In this document: positions 5,804-13,165 of the stretch, piece by piece
How positions within the stretch are numbered: position 1 is the first letter of the stretch
How the letters are laid out: every line of letters starts with the position of its first letter
Assembly (NCBI GenBank): GCA_946481095.1
Contig: CAMLML010000096.1
Coordinates: 1 to 16,071 of the forward strand
Direction: 5' to 3'
From: an uncultured Cellvibrio sp.
GTDB taxonomy: Bacteria > Pseudomonadota > Gammaproteobacteria > Pseudomonadales > Cellvibrionaceae
Length of the DNA: 16,071 nt
The notes under the pieces: model-generated
The model's input: the letters and a program-made list of their open reading frames with translations, nothing else
Told to the model about the DNA's origin: nothing
The model's database searches: none
Made by a program: the position numbers and the translations under genes

Positions 5804-8221
5804 ATGTCATTTAATACCGCTCTCAGTGGAATTCGTGCAGCTAATACGGATTTACAAGTTACCGGAAATAATATTGCGAATGCCAGTACTATGGGATTTA
5901 AATCTTCCCGCGCTGAATTTGGTGATGTCTATACCAGTTCATTATTGGGCGGTGGTTCGGTTACACCGGGCAGTGGTGTCACCACACAATTAATTCGTCA
6001 GCAATTTGGTCAAGGCAATTTAAAATTTACGCAAAACGAATTGGATCTGGCAATTAATGGATCAGGATTTTTTATTGTGCAAGGTGATGAAGGACAATTA
6101 TTTACTCGTGCCGGTGCATTTGGTTTGGATAATCAGGGCAATATTGTGAATAGTGTCGGCGCACGTTTACAGGGTTTTTCTGCGGATGAAGAAGGCACTA
6201 TCGGTGGAATTTTAGGTAATCTACAAGTGGATGTGTCATCGCAACCACCAAGACAAACTACAGCAGTGAATGCTTCTTTTAATGTGGATTCAAGAGAACA
6301 AGTCAGGGAATCTGTAGGTACAGCATTTACCAGTAATGGTACCGGTATAGGTGAAGCACAAATCGGTGCAAGAGCGGCGTCAACTGAAGTGCTGGTTTTG
6401 AATACGGCAATCACAGTTCCGCCCAGCATTACATTTTCACCAGCCAATCAAACCAACTTTGATATTTCCCGCACTGATCCTGTAACAGGTGTTACCACCA
6501 CAGTGCCTATTACATTAAATACAGGTAATGCAACATCACTGACATCTCTGGCTAACATGATTAACTCAGCCAACTTTGATTCTGTGACGCCAGTGAATGT
6601 GGAAGCTTATGCAGACACTGCAACCAATACTTTACGTTTTCGTGATTTGGCATCCGGTGTGGATTCAACGATTGCGATTACACCGGTGAATACAGTGGCA
6701 AGACCATCCAATGCCAACCCCTTAACAACAGCGATTAATGGTGCGAGCACTGTTACCAATGGTGTTCCGGAAGTAACCAATAATTACGGTTCACACACTT
6801 TGGTTTTGCAAGGCCCTACAGGTGCACCTGTGACTTATATCAGTCAATACGGTGCGAGTGCGGATGAAACTGCGTCAGAATTAAATGCATTGGCGGGTGT
6901 GCAAGCAACGGCAACCACAACTGCAACATTATTCAGAACCAATGCTGCAGCAGTTCCACCGACTGCCTTTACCAACAATGGTAGTTTTATGATTAATGGT
7001 GTGACATTAACCAACACCGATATTCCGGATTTCACTGCATTGCGTGATGAAATTAATGATTTAAGTTCAACCACATTATTTGGCATTAGTGCAGATCTTG
7101 ATACCAATGGAAATTTGGTTATCACTTCAGCAACAGGTCGTGATCTTGAATTTTCTTTTAATATTGCCGGTGGTGCCGCTGACATTCAAGGCAGTCAAGG
7201 CGCAGCACAAACAGTTAACAATGCAACGCAGTCTGTAAAAATTGGTGGTGAAATTAATATCACTATGGATGAAGGTTACACAATTGTTTCGAGTCAACCT
7301 ACAGTTCCTGTTTTTGGTGGCAGTATGTTTGGTTCAATCAATGTGCCTAACTTTTTTACTGAAGTTCCCATCAATGCATTTGATCCAAACGATCAACAAA
7401 CTTACAACCATGCAACTTCCAATACTGTGTATGACAGCCTGGGTAATCCGCATATCATGCGTCAGTTTTTTGTGAAGCAAAATTATGATCCTGCTGATCC
7501 ATTAACTTCACCCAACCACTGGCGTATGTACGTGCAAATTGATGGACAAAATGTGGGTGACCCCAATCCAAGTTTGCCTGCACCACAAAATACCGAACCG
7601 ACTATGGCAGTTTTTAATGTGCATTTTTCTCCTGATGGTCGTTTGAATGAAGCCATGACGGATGCCATGTTAATTTCCAACTGGACACCACGAAATTCTG
7701 ATGGAACGTTGATGGGTGCATTAGGCCCACTGAATGTTTTACAAGGCGGAACAGTGCCTGTTGCTGAACCTCCATCAAGCTCCAACTATGTGATTGATCT
7801 GGCGGGCAGTACACAATTCGGTAGCGTGTTTGCTGTGGAAAATCTGGATCAAAATGGTTACACCACAGGTCGCCTTGCTGGATTGGATGTTAACAACACC
7901 GGAATTATTTTCGCGCGTTTTACCAACGGCGAAGCACAGGTGTTGGGGCAAGTCGCTTTGGCAAACTTTAATAATATTGAAGGTTTAAAACCGGTGGGCG
8001 ATACCACCTGGGCACAAACTTTTGAAACAGGTGAAGCTGTTATTGGCGCACCAGGTTCGGCGTCACTGGGTTATGTCAATTCCGGTGCGATTGAAGAATC
8101 GAATGTGGATTTGTCCGAACAGCTGGTGAATCTGATTATTGCTCAACGAAATTATCAGGCAAATGCCAAGACAATCGAAACGGCTAATGCGACTACTCAG
8201 ACGATTATTAATTTGAGGTAG
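5804..8221 (+). CDS. flgE: FlgE, flagellar hook protein, unusually long
   Basis: 805 residues, about twice the enterobacterial hook protein (about 400). FlgE polymerises into the hook outside the cell. The D0/D1 N-terminal part is typical (LSGIRAANTDLQVTGNNIAN at 7-26; LDLAINGSGFF at 80-90), and the C-terminus has the closing axial helix (SNVDLSEQLVNLI, 766-778; QRNYQANAKTIE, 781-792). The usual mid-region marker VYDSLGNPH is at 542-550. The extra sequence lies between residues about 165 and 530 and is rich in Thr, Asn, Ala and Val. It contains two or three segments like the flagellin/hook IN motif (about 245-292 and 394-453, and a weaker one near 352-376). Part of it resembles a segment in FlgK. 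The reading frame is continuous, so this is enlargement, not an artefact of fusion by frameshift. GAGGTGA precedes ATG 5804. It is probably the last gene of the flgB transcript. Confidence 0.95.
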   Translation: MSFNTALSGIRAANTDLQVTGNNIANASTMGFKSSRAEFGDVYTSSLLGGGSVTPGSGVTTQLIRQQFGQGNLKFTQNELDLAINGSGFFIVQGDEGQLFTRAGAFGLDNQGNIVNSVGARLQGFSADEEGTIGGILGNLQVDVSSQPPRQTTAVNASFNVDSREQVRESVGTAFTSNGTGIGEAQIGARAASTEVLVLNTAITVPPSITFSPANQTNFDISRTDPVTGVTTTVPITLNTGNATSLTSLANMINSANFDSVTPVNVEAYADTATNTLRFRDLASGVDSTIAITPVNTVARPSNANPLTTAINGASTVTNGVPEVTNNYGSHTLVLQGPTGAPVTYISQYGASADETASELNALAGVQATATTTATLFRTNAAAVPPTAFTNNGSFMINGVTLTNTDIPDFTALRDEINDLSSTTLFGISADLDTNGNLVITSATGRDLEFSFNIAGGAADIQGSQGAAQTVNNATQSVKIGGEINITMDEGYTIVSSQPTVPVFGGSMFGSINVPNFFTEVPINAFDPNDQQTYNHATSNTVYDSLGNPHIMRQFFVKQNYDPADPLTSPNHWRMYVQIDGQNVGDPNPSLPAPQNTEPTMAVFNVHFSPDGRLNEAMTDAMLISNWTPRNSDGTLMGALGPLNVLQGGTVPVAEPPSSSNYVIDLAGSTQFGSVFAVENLDQNGYTTGRLAGLDVNNTGIIFARFTNGEAQVLGQVALANFNNIEGLKPVGDTTWAQTFETGEAVIGAPGSASLGYVNSGAIEESNVDLSEQLVNLIIAQRNYQANAKTIETANATTQTIINLR

Positions 8222-8529
8222 TGATGTAAAAACACCCTCTCCCCAACCCTCTCCCATCAAGGGAGAGGGAGCAGATTGAAGTTCTATAAAAATATTTTTG
8301 TAATTTTACTGATCGTTAATTTCACAGAAATATTGAACAAGACCAATTCCCCTCTCCCCTTGTGGGAGAGGGGCAGGGGAGAGGGGGATAAAATACCGGC
8401 AATCCTTTGCCACTTAGCCATTTTCAATGCCGCCACTCCTTGGGAAGACTCTTGCCGGGTCATTTCCCCATTGCCTTAAAAACAATAAAAATATTATAAA
8501 ATTCAATTGGTTAAGTAATACAAGAAACT
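8222..8529. other. Intergenic region between flgE and the flgF promoter
   Basis: No gene is visible. Most of the first half is repeat element 2 (8232-8387). From 8388 to 8529 the sequence is AT-rich and leads into the sigma54 element at 8530; activator-binding sites are expected here from what is known of sigma54 promoters but none can be recognised by eye. The hairpins of the element could help to end or stabilise the flgBCDE transcript. Confidence 0.5.
8232..8387. repeat. Paired-hairpin element 2 (flgE-flgF gap)
   Basis: The left unit (8232-8269) has an outer arm CACCCTCTCCCC followed by a perfect 9-bp hairpin, CCCTCTCCC (8247-8255), loop ATCAA, and GGGAGAGGG (8261-8269). The right unit is inverted: a 10-bp hairpin CCCCTCTCCC (8349-8358), loop CTTGT, GGGAGAGGGG (8364-8373), then outer arm GGGGAGAGGGGG (to 8387). 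The AT-rich centre of about 80 bp encodes nothing visible. The layout is the same as in the other four elements, with a CTC-type core sequence. Confidence 0.8.
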
Positions 8530-8545
8530 TGGCACCTCTCTTGCA
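8530..8545 (+). promoter_or_regulatory. Sigma54 promoter of flgF and downstream genes
   Basis: TGGCAC-CTCTC-TTGCA matches the sigma54 consensus at all core positions. The predicted start is near 8556, with a leader of about 59 nt to the GTG of flgF that contains the inverted repeat at 8560-8590. No other strong promoter was seen between here and flgL, so it probably drives flgFGHIJKL. Confidence 0.92.
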
Positions 8546-8559
8546 AAACTCCTGATAAG

Positions 8560-8590
8560 GATCAAACCGCCAAAAAAATAGCGTTTGATC
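8560..8590 (+). promoter_or_regulatory. Inverted repeat in the flgF 5' leader
   Basis: GATCAAAC (8560-8567) pairs perfectly with GTTTGATC (8583-8590). After one bulged C, GC (8569-8570) also pairs with GC (8581-8582), around an A-rich 10-base loop. It would form a stem-loop a few bases after the predicted transcription start and 12 bases before the ribosome site GAGGAG. It could be a protein-binding dyad or an mRNA-stabilising stem; no known family is recognised. Confidence 0.5.
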
Positions 8591-8614
8591 AATTGCTTAT
8601 TTGAGGAGTTTGCT

Positions 8615-9358
8615 GTGGACAAATCACTTTACATTTCCATGACCGGCGCCAAGCACAACATGTTGTCGCAGGCTATTCATGCCAACAACATGGCGAATGC
8701 CAGCACCACCGGTTTTCGTGCTGATTTCGAACAAGCGCGTGCCATGGGTGTTTATTACGGTGATGGTTATGCCACGCGTGCCTATTCACTCACTGAAAAT
8801 CCTTCCTCCAATTTCAATAGCGGCGCTATGAACCATACGGGCAACGATCTGGATGTTGCCATTCAGGGCGATGGTTTTATTGCGGTACGTGCACCGGATG
8901 GCAGTGAAGCTTATACCCGCGCAGGAAATTTACAGGTTGATCAAAACGGCATGTTGCGTACGGCGAATGGTTTGCCAGTGTTGGGTGGTGAAGCGCCCAT
9001 AGTGGTTCCTGAAAACGAAAAAATTCAAATCGGTGGTGACGGTACAGTTTCCGTTGTGGGTTTGGGGCAGGGGCCTGAAGCCATGGCGGAAGCGGGGCGA
9101 ATCAAACTGGTGAATCCTGATGTGAAAAATCTTGAAAAAGGTGATGACGGATTATTTCGTCAGCGTGACGGATTAAATGCAGAAGCATCAGCCAATGTGC
9201 GTTTACGTAGCGGCGTACTTGAAACCAGTAACGTTAATTTGATTGATGAATTTACCAAAATTATGGCGCTGTCGCGCCAATACGAAATGCAAGTGAAGAT
9301 GATGAAGACAGCTGACGATAATTCACAGAGTTCGGCGTCTTTGATACGAATGAGTTAA
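8615..9358 (+). CDS. flgF: FlgF, proximal rod protein
   Basis: 247 residues from GTG 8615, near the usual 250. FlgF forms a small part of the rod between FlgC/FlgB and FlgG. GTG is chosen because GAGGAG (8603-8608) lies six bases upstream and the product then starts MDKSLYISMTGAKHNML, typical of FlgF; an in-frame TTG at 8585 would add ten unlikely residues and lies inside the leader hairpin. Family segments are the N-terminal NNMANASTTGFRADF, NDLDVAIQGDGFI in the middle and the C-terminal SGVLETSNVNLIDEFTKIM with SRQYEMQVKMMKTAD. It is the first gene after the second sigma54 promoter. It is separated from flgG by 119 bp holding repeat element 3. Confidence 0.94.
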   Translation: MDKSLYISMTGAKHNMLSQAIHANNMANASTTGFRADFEQARAMGVYYGDGYATRAYSLTENPSSNFNSGAMNHTGNDLDVAIQGDGFIAVRAPDGSEAYTRAGNLQVDQNGMLRTANGLPVLGGEAPIVVPENEKIQIGGDGTVSVVGLGQGPEAMAEAGRIKLVNPDVKNLEKGDDGLFRQRDGLNAEASANVRLRSGVLETSNVNLIDEFTKIMALSRQYEMQVKMMKTADDNSQSSASLIRMS

Positions 9359-9364
9359 AAACAA

Positions 9365-9442
9365 ACCCCCTCCCAGCCTCCCCCTTCGTAAGGGGGAGGA
9401 GTTAGTCCCTCCCCCTTGTGGAGGGGGAGGTTAGGAGGGGGT
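9365..9442. repeat. Paired-hairpin element 3 (flgF-flgG gap)
   Basis: This is a compact 78-bp copy. The left unit begins ACCCCCTCCCAG and has a perfect 10-bp hairpin CCTCCCCCTT-CGT-AAGGGGGAGG (9377-9399). The right unit is inverted, with hairpin CCTCCCCCT/GGGGGAGG and outer arm TTAGGAGGGGGT ending at 9442. Only about seven bases separate the units. It would form two strong adjacent hairpins, or one long one, in the mRNA between flgF and flgG, ending about 20 bases before the flgG ribosome site. Confidence 0.85.
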
Positions 9443-9477
9443 GTGATTTACGAAATTTTTAAATTGGAGAAAAAATC

Positions 9478-10263
9478 ATGCACGCCGCACTCTACGTCAG
9501 TAAAACCGGATTAGCTGCACAAGACAAACAACTCACCACTATTTCCAACAATTTGGCGAACGCCAGTACGATTGGATTTAAACGTGATCGTGCGGTTTTT
9601 GAAGATTTGATTTATCAAAATCAACGCCAACCTGGTGCGCAGGAAACACAAGAAACGCAATTGCCATCCGGATTGCAATTGGGAACCGGTGCGCGTGTTG
9701 TGGCAACACAAAAAGAACATACACAAGGCACTTTGCAAGTAACAGATCAATCATTGGATCTTGCCATTAATGGCCCTGGATATTTTCAAGTATTGCAACC
9801 GGATGGAAGTATTTCCTACACCCGCAACGGGCAATTGCAAATGAATGGTGAAGGTCAACTGGTGAATGCAGATGGTTATTTGTTAGAGCCGGCAATTACC
9901 GTTCCTGAAGGTGTGAATAAAATTACCATCAGCGAAACCGGAACAGTGAATGCTTACACGCAAGGCGTTGTTGATCCACAACAGCTGGGTGATATCACTC
10001 TGGTGAATTTTGTAAATCCTTCAGGTTTGCAAGCAGTCGGTGGAAATTTATTTGTTGAAACTCTGGCGAGTGGAAATCCTGTTCAGGGCACACCCGGTGA
10101 AAACGGAATGGGTACTTTAAAACAAGGTATGTTGGAGGGTTCAAACGTCAATATAGTGGAAGAAATGGTCAGCATGATTACCACACAACGCGCCTACGAA
10201 ATGAATTCAAAAGTCATTTCGACGGCCGATCAAATGCTGCAATACATTTCGCAAAATCTTTAA
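9478..10263 (+). CDS. flgG: FlgG, distal rod protein
   Basis: 261 residues, exactly the usual length. FlgG forms the distal rod, which passes through the P and L rings. The N-terminus has the D0 signature SNNLANASTIGFKRDRAVFE (about 23-42), and then the family's LPSGLQLGTGARV stretch (62-74), which distinguishes FlgG from FlgF. LDLAINGPGYFQV is near 93-105, and the C-terminus has EGSNVNIVEEMVSMI and QRAYEMNSKVISTADQML. The ribosome site is TTGGAGA before ATG 9478. It is separated from flgF by repeat element 3, unlike the tight spacing usual in this gene group, and from flgH by 17 bp. Confidence 0.97.
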   Translation: MHAALYVSKTGLAAQDKQLTTISNNLANASTIGFKRDRAVFEDLIYQNQRQPGAQETQETQLPSGLQLGTGARVVATQKEHTQGTLQVTDQSLDLAINGPGYFQVLQPDGSISYTRNGQLQMNGEGQLVNADGYLLEPAITVPEGVNKITISETGTVNAYTQGVVDPQQLGDITLVNFVNPSGLQAVGGNLFVETLASGNPVQGTPGENGMGTLKQGMLEGSNVNIVEEMVSMITTQRAYEMNSKVISTADQMLQYISQNL

Positions 10264-10280
10264 TTGATTGGGGCGATAAA

Positions 10281-10955
10281 ATGAAAATTCTGGTGTTGGT
10301 TTTATGCATAGTGTTTTTATCTGCCTGTATGCAGAATCGTAAACCATTACCGGATGATCCTGCTTATGCTCCTACAGTATCGGCGAATATGCCTGTGCCA
10401 CAACGTACCGCAGGTTCGCTTTATCAAGACGCTTACGGCATGAGTTTATTTGATGACCGCAAGGCGCATTTTGTTGGTGATGTGATTACTGTGACCCTGA
10501 GCGAAAAAACGGTTTCCAAAAAATCATCCGGTGTTGCCGTGAAAAAGAATTCTTCTGCGGATATGAATGCAGGGACTTTATTAGGCGCGGCCAATCCATC
10601 CTACAAAGGATTATCGCTGGAAAATTCGATTGCACACAATCGCACATTTTCCGGTGATGCCGATGCAGATCAAAGCAATAGTCTCGAAGGTAATATCACT
10701 GTCACAGTGTCTGAAATTCTTCCTAATGGAAATTTAATTGTGCGCGGTGAAAAGTGGATCACCTTAAATCGCGGCGATGAATTTATTCGCATCAGCGGCA
10801 TTATTCGTCCCGACGACATAGCGCCGGATAACACAGTGGTTTCTACACGTTTGGCCAATGCAAAAATTTCTTACAGTGGTACAGGTTCGCTTGCAGATTC
10901 CCAAACCATGGGTTGGTTTTCCCGTTTCTTCAATAGTGGCTGGTGGCCTTTCTAG
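10281..10955 (+). CDS. flgH: FlgH, L-ring lipoprotein
   Basis: 224 residues, normal length. FlgH forms the L ring in the outer membrane. The N-terminus is a lipoprotein signal: basic MK, a hydrophobic stretch, and lipobox LSAC with C16 as the lipidated residue. Conserved parts follow: [18 protein letters not shown] (about 45-62), [13 protein letters not shown] (66-78), EGNITVTV and the C-terminal [14 protein letters not shown] and SGIIRPDDI, typical of FlgH. Start ATG 10281 follows GGGGCGA. The flgI start lies about ten bases after its stop. Confidence 0.97.
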   Translation: MKILVLVLCIVFLSACMQNRKPLPDDPAYAPTVSANMPVPQRTAGSLYQDAYGMSLFDDRKAHFVGDVITVTLSEKTVSKKSSGVAVKKNSSADMNAGTLLGAANPSYKGLSLENSIAHNRTFSGDADADQSNSLEGNITVTVSEILPNGNLIVRGEKWITLNRGDEFIRISGIIRPDDIAPDNTVVSTRLANAKISYSGTGSLADSQTMGWFSRFFNSGWWPF

Positions 10956-10965
10956 GGGAATGAAA

Positions 10966-12195
10966 ATGAACATTAAATTTTTGAAAAAATTTCTGCGAAA
11001 TTTACCCCCTCCTAACCTCCTCCTTGGTAAGGGGGAGGGACTTTACTCCCTGCTTAATGCAGCGTGCGATTTGTTCCTCCCCCTTACCAAGGGGGAGGCT
11101 AGGAGGGGGTTTGTTTTTATTTCATTAATTTTTTTCACCAATTTCGCATTCGCCGAACGCATCAAAGATATCGCCAGTATTTCCGGCGTCAGGTCAAATC
11201 AATTGGTGGGTTATGGTTTGGTGGTGGGATTGGATGGAACCGGTGATCAAACCACACAATCTCCATTTACCACACAATCTTTTAACAGCATGTTGAAACA
11301 ATTTGGCATCACTGTACCGGAAGGTGCGCGTATGCAAATGAAAAATGTGGCAGCTGTGATGGTGCAGGCCGAATTATCCGCATTTGCAAAACCCGGACAA
11401 ACATTGGACGTTACTATTTCATCTATTAGTAATGCCAAAAGTTTGCGTGGTGGCAGTTTATTGGTGACACCACTTAAAGGTCTGGATGGAAAAGTTTACG
11501 CAGTTGCGCAAGGCAATTTAATTGTCGGCGGATTAAGTGCGTCAGGTGCGGATGGCTCCAAGATTACGGTGAATATTCCCAGCGCAGGTCGTATTCCAAA
11601 TGGCGCTACTGTTGAACGAATGGTAGAAAATAATTTTGCGGCGGGACAACCGATTGTATTTAATTTGCATAGAGCCGATTTCACAACAGCCAATCAGGTT
11701 GCCAAATCCATTAATAATTTATTGGGGCCTGATGTTGCCAAACCTTTGGATGCAGTTTCAATTATGGTGGACTCACCGGTGAATCCTGCACAGCGTGTAG
11801 ATTACATTTCCATGCTGGAAAATTTACAAGTCACACCCGGTGAAGAAGTCGCGAAGGTGATTATTAATTCGCGCACCGGCACTATTGTGGTTGGAAAAAA
11901 TGTTCGCGTGTCTCCGGTTGCTGTAACACACGGAAGCCTGACAGTTTCTGTTGTAGAAAGTTTGACTGTATCCCAACCCAATCCACTGGCTGATGGCAAT
12001 ACTGTTGTTGTGCCCACCAGTAATATTAAAGCGGAAGAAGAAACCAATCCCATGTTCAAGTTTGCACCCGGTGCAAGCCTTGATGAGATTGTGCGTTCAG
12101 TTAATAACGTGGGCGCATCGCCCAGTGATTTGATGGCGATTCTTGAAGCCCTGAAACAAGCAGGCGCATTAAAAGCAGAATTGGTGGTGATCTAA
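10966..12195 (+). CDS. flgI: FlgI, P-ring protein with a repeat insertion in its signal peptide
   Basis: 409 residues from ATG 10966; the usual length is about 365-375. FlgI forms the periplasmic P ring around the rod, helped by FlgA. Mature FlgI begins at about residue 64 with [20 protein letters not shown], and the rest is standard ([33 protein letters not shown]; final [14 protein letters not shown]). The extra residues are 13-48, encoded by repeat element 4. They separate the basic N-terminus [12 protein letters not shown] from the hydrophobic core [15 protein letters not shown], so the signal peptide has an n-region of nearly 50 residues. Removing the element leaves a normal 27-residue signal peptide. 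ATG 10966 is preferred because AGGGGA lies six bases upstream; ATG 10960 touches that site. A TTG inside the element (11071) could give a shorter signal peptide but has no good ribosome site. Confidence 0.93.
   Translation: MNIKFLKKFLRNLPPPNLLLGKGEGLYSLLNAACDLFLPLTKGEARRGFVFISLIFFTNFAFAERIKDIASISGVRSNQLVGYGLVVGLDGTGDQTTQSPFTTQSFNSMLKQFGITVPEGARMQMKNVAAVMVQAELSAFAKPGQTLDVTISSISNAKSLRGGSLLVTPLKGLDGKVYAVAQGNLIVGGLSASGADGSKITVNIPSAGRIPNGATVERMVENNFAAGQPIVFNLHRADFTTANQVAKSINNLLGPDVAKPLDAVSIMVDSPVNPAQRVDYISMLENLQVTPGEEVAKVIINSRTGTIVVGKNVRVSPVAVTHGSLTVSVVESLTVSQPNPLADGNTVVVPTSNIKAEEETNPMFKFAPGASLDEIVRSVNNVGASPSDLMAILEALKQAGALKAELVVI
11004..11110. repeat. Paired-hairpin element 4, inside flgI
   Basis: This 107-bp copy is translated as part of FlgI. 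The left unit starts ACCCCCTCCTAACC and has a hairpin from CCTCCTCCTT to AAGGGGGAGG; the right unit is its inverse, with CCTCCCCCTTACC / AAGGGGGAGG and outer arm CTAGGAGGGGGT ending at 11110. The centre of about 33 bp is unrelated to the other copies. It is open in the flgI frame and encodes FlgI residues 13-48. The flgI frame differs from the frame in which element 5 is read in flgJ. Confidence 0.88.
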
Positions 12196-12196
12196 A

Positions 12197-13162
12197 ATGG
12201 CAATAGATTTTCGCGCAACCGATATGCAAACAGTGAAAGATAATTATCTGGATGTTAATTCATTAAATAAAATTACCCAATTGGGTAAAAAAGATAATGA
12301 CGCTGCGCTAAAAGAAGTTGCCAAACAATTTGAAGCCTTGTTTTTAAAACAAATGCTCAAAACCATGCGCGATACCAATCAAATATTTGCCGAAGACAAT
12401 CCATTAAATTCCAATGAAATGCAATTTCATCAGGATATGATGGATCATCAGATGGTGTTAAATCTTGCGAGTGGAAAGGGCATTGGTTTGGCGGAAGTTT
12501 TTTATAGGCAAATGTCACCGAATTATGGTGTGAAGCAAAAGCAAGACCCCCTCCTAGCCTCCCCCTTGCCAGGGGGAGGAACAGTCCCCTCCCCTGGCAA
12601 GGGGAGGGTTAGGGTGGGGTCTGAAGTTAGCACTATCTCATCCCCCGATGACTTCATCGCCGGCATCATGCCCTACGCACAAGAAGCCGCTAAAAAATTA
12701 AATCTCGATCCCGATGTATTGGTTGCACAAGCAGCCTTGGAAACCGGTTGGGGAAAATTTGTTATCAAGGATAACAAAGGCAATAACAGTTTTAATTTAT
12801 TCAATATTAAAGCAACAGATTCCTGGCAAGGAAAAAAAGTCGCTGTTAGCACATTGGAATATCACAATGGTGTTGCGAAAAAAGAAAATGCCAATTTTCG
12901 TAGTTATAATTCTTATGCAGAAAGTTTTGCAGATTACGTGAAACTGATCAGTGAAAGTCCCCGCTATGAAAAAGCCAAGTCACAGGTTAATGATGCATCT
13001 GCGTATCTGGATGCTTTGCAAGAAGGTGGATATGCCACAGATCCACATTATGCGGACAAAATTAAATCTATTTTAAAAAGTGAGGCGATTACCCAGGCGA
13101 GAAATTTTCGTGAATGGGTTGAGCCTTTTGTTTCCCTGATAAAAAATTCAGGGTTGGAGTAA
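12197..13162 (+). CDS. flgJ: FlgJ, rod cap and peptidoglycan hydrolase, with repeat-encoded linker
   Basis: 321 residues, a dual-domain FlgJ as in other gammaproteobacteria. The N-terminal rod-cap domain (about 35-105) has AAKQFEALFLKQMLK-like sequence and ASGKGIGLAEV. The C-terminal GH73 glucosaminidase domain (about 150-305) has the likely catalytic E182 in QAALETGWGK, followed by NNSFNLFNIKA and FRSYNSYAESFADYV. FlgJ opens the peptidoglycan so that the rod can grow. Residues 117-142 are encoded by repeat element 5 and form a Pro/Gly/Val-rich linker between the domains, where extra length should be harmless. ATG 12197 lies two bases after the flgI stop, suggesting translational coupling; no strong ribosome site is seen. 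flgK begins three bases after its stop. Confidence 0.95.
   Translation: MAIDFRATDMQTVKDNYLDVNSLNKITQLGKKDNDAALKEVAKQFEALFLKQMLKTMRDTNQIFAEDNPLNSNEMQFHQDMMDHQMVLNLASGKGIGLAEVFYRQMSPNYGVKQKQDPLLASPLPGGGTVPSPGKGRVRVGSEVSTISSPDDFIAGIMPYAQEAAKKLNLDPDVLVAQAALETGWGKFVIKDNKGNNSFNLFNIKATDSWQGKKVAVSTLEYHNGVAKKENANFRSYNSYAESFADYVKLISESPRYEKAKSQVNDASAYLDALQEGGYATDPHYADKIKSILKSEAITQARNFREWVEPFVSLIKNSGLE
12546..12620. repeat. Paired-hairpin element 5, inside flgJ
   Basis: This compact 75-bp copy is exactly 25 codons. The left unit starts ACCCCCTCCTAGCC and has a hairpin CTCCCCCTTGCC/AGGGGGAG; the right unit is the inverse, CCCCTCCCCTGGCAAGGGG and outer arm GGTTAGGGTGGGGT. Six bases separate the units. The flanks extend the palindrome (AGACCCC at 12544-12550 and GGGGTCT at 12616-12622). 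It is translated within FlgJ as a linker. Confidence 0.88.
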
Positions 13163-13165
13163 TTT

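Noticed and set aside
5804..8221. FlgE as two fused or misassembled genes.
   Set aside because: There is one continuous frame with a single set of D0/D1 ends, and the extra segment lies at the known variable position.
8585..8614. TTG start for flgF ten codons upstream.
   Set aside because: It overlaps the leader stem-loop, has no ribosome site and adds residues not found in FlgF; GTG 8615 has GAGGAG in place.
8232..9442. CRISPR-like array, because similar C/G-rich hairpins recur.
   Set aside because: The units are inverted pairs at irregular distances, not direct repeats with uniform spacers, and no cas genes are present.
10858..10965. A longer flgI frame starting inside flgH.
   Set aside because: The extension is flgH sequence in another frame; AGGGGA before ATG 10966 gives a normal start just after the flgH stop.
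11004..12620. G-quadruplexes from the runs of four to six G.
   Set aside because: Each G run has a complementary C run a few bases away, so hairpins are the simpler structure; quadruplex spacing is not clearly better than chance for such sequence.
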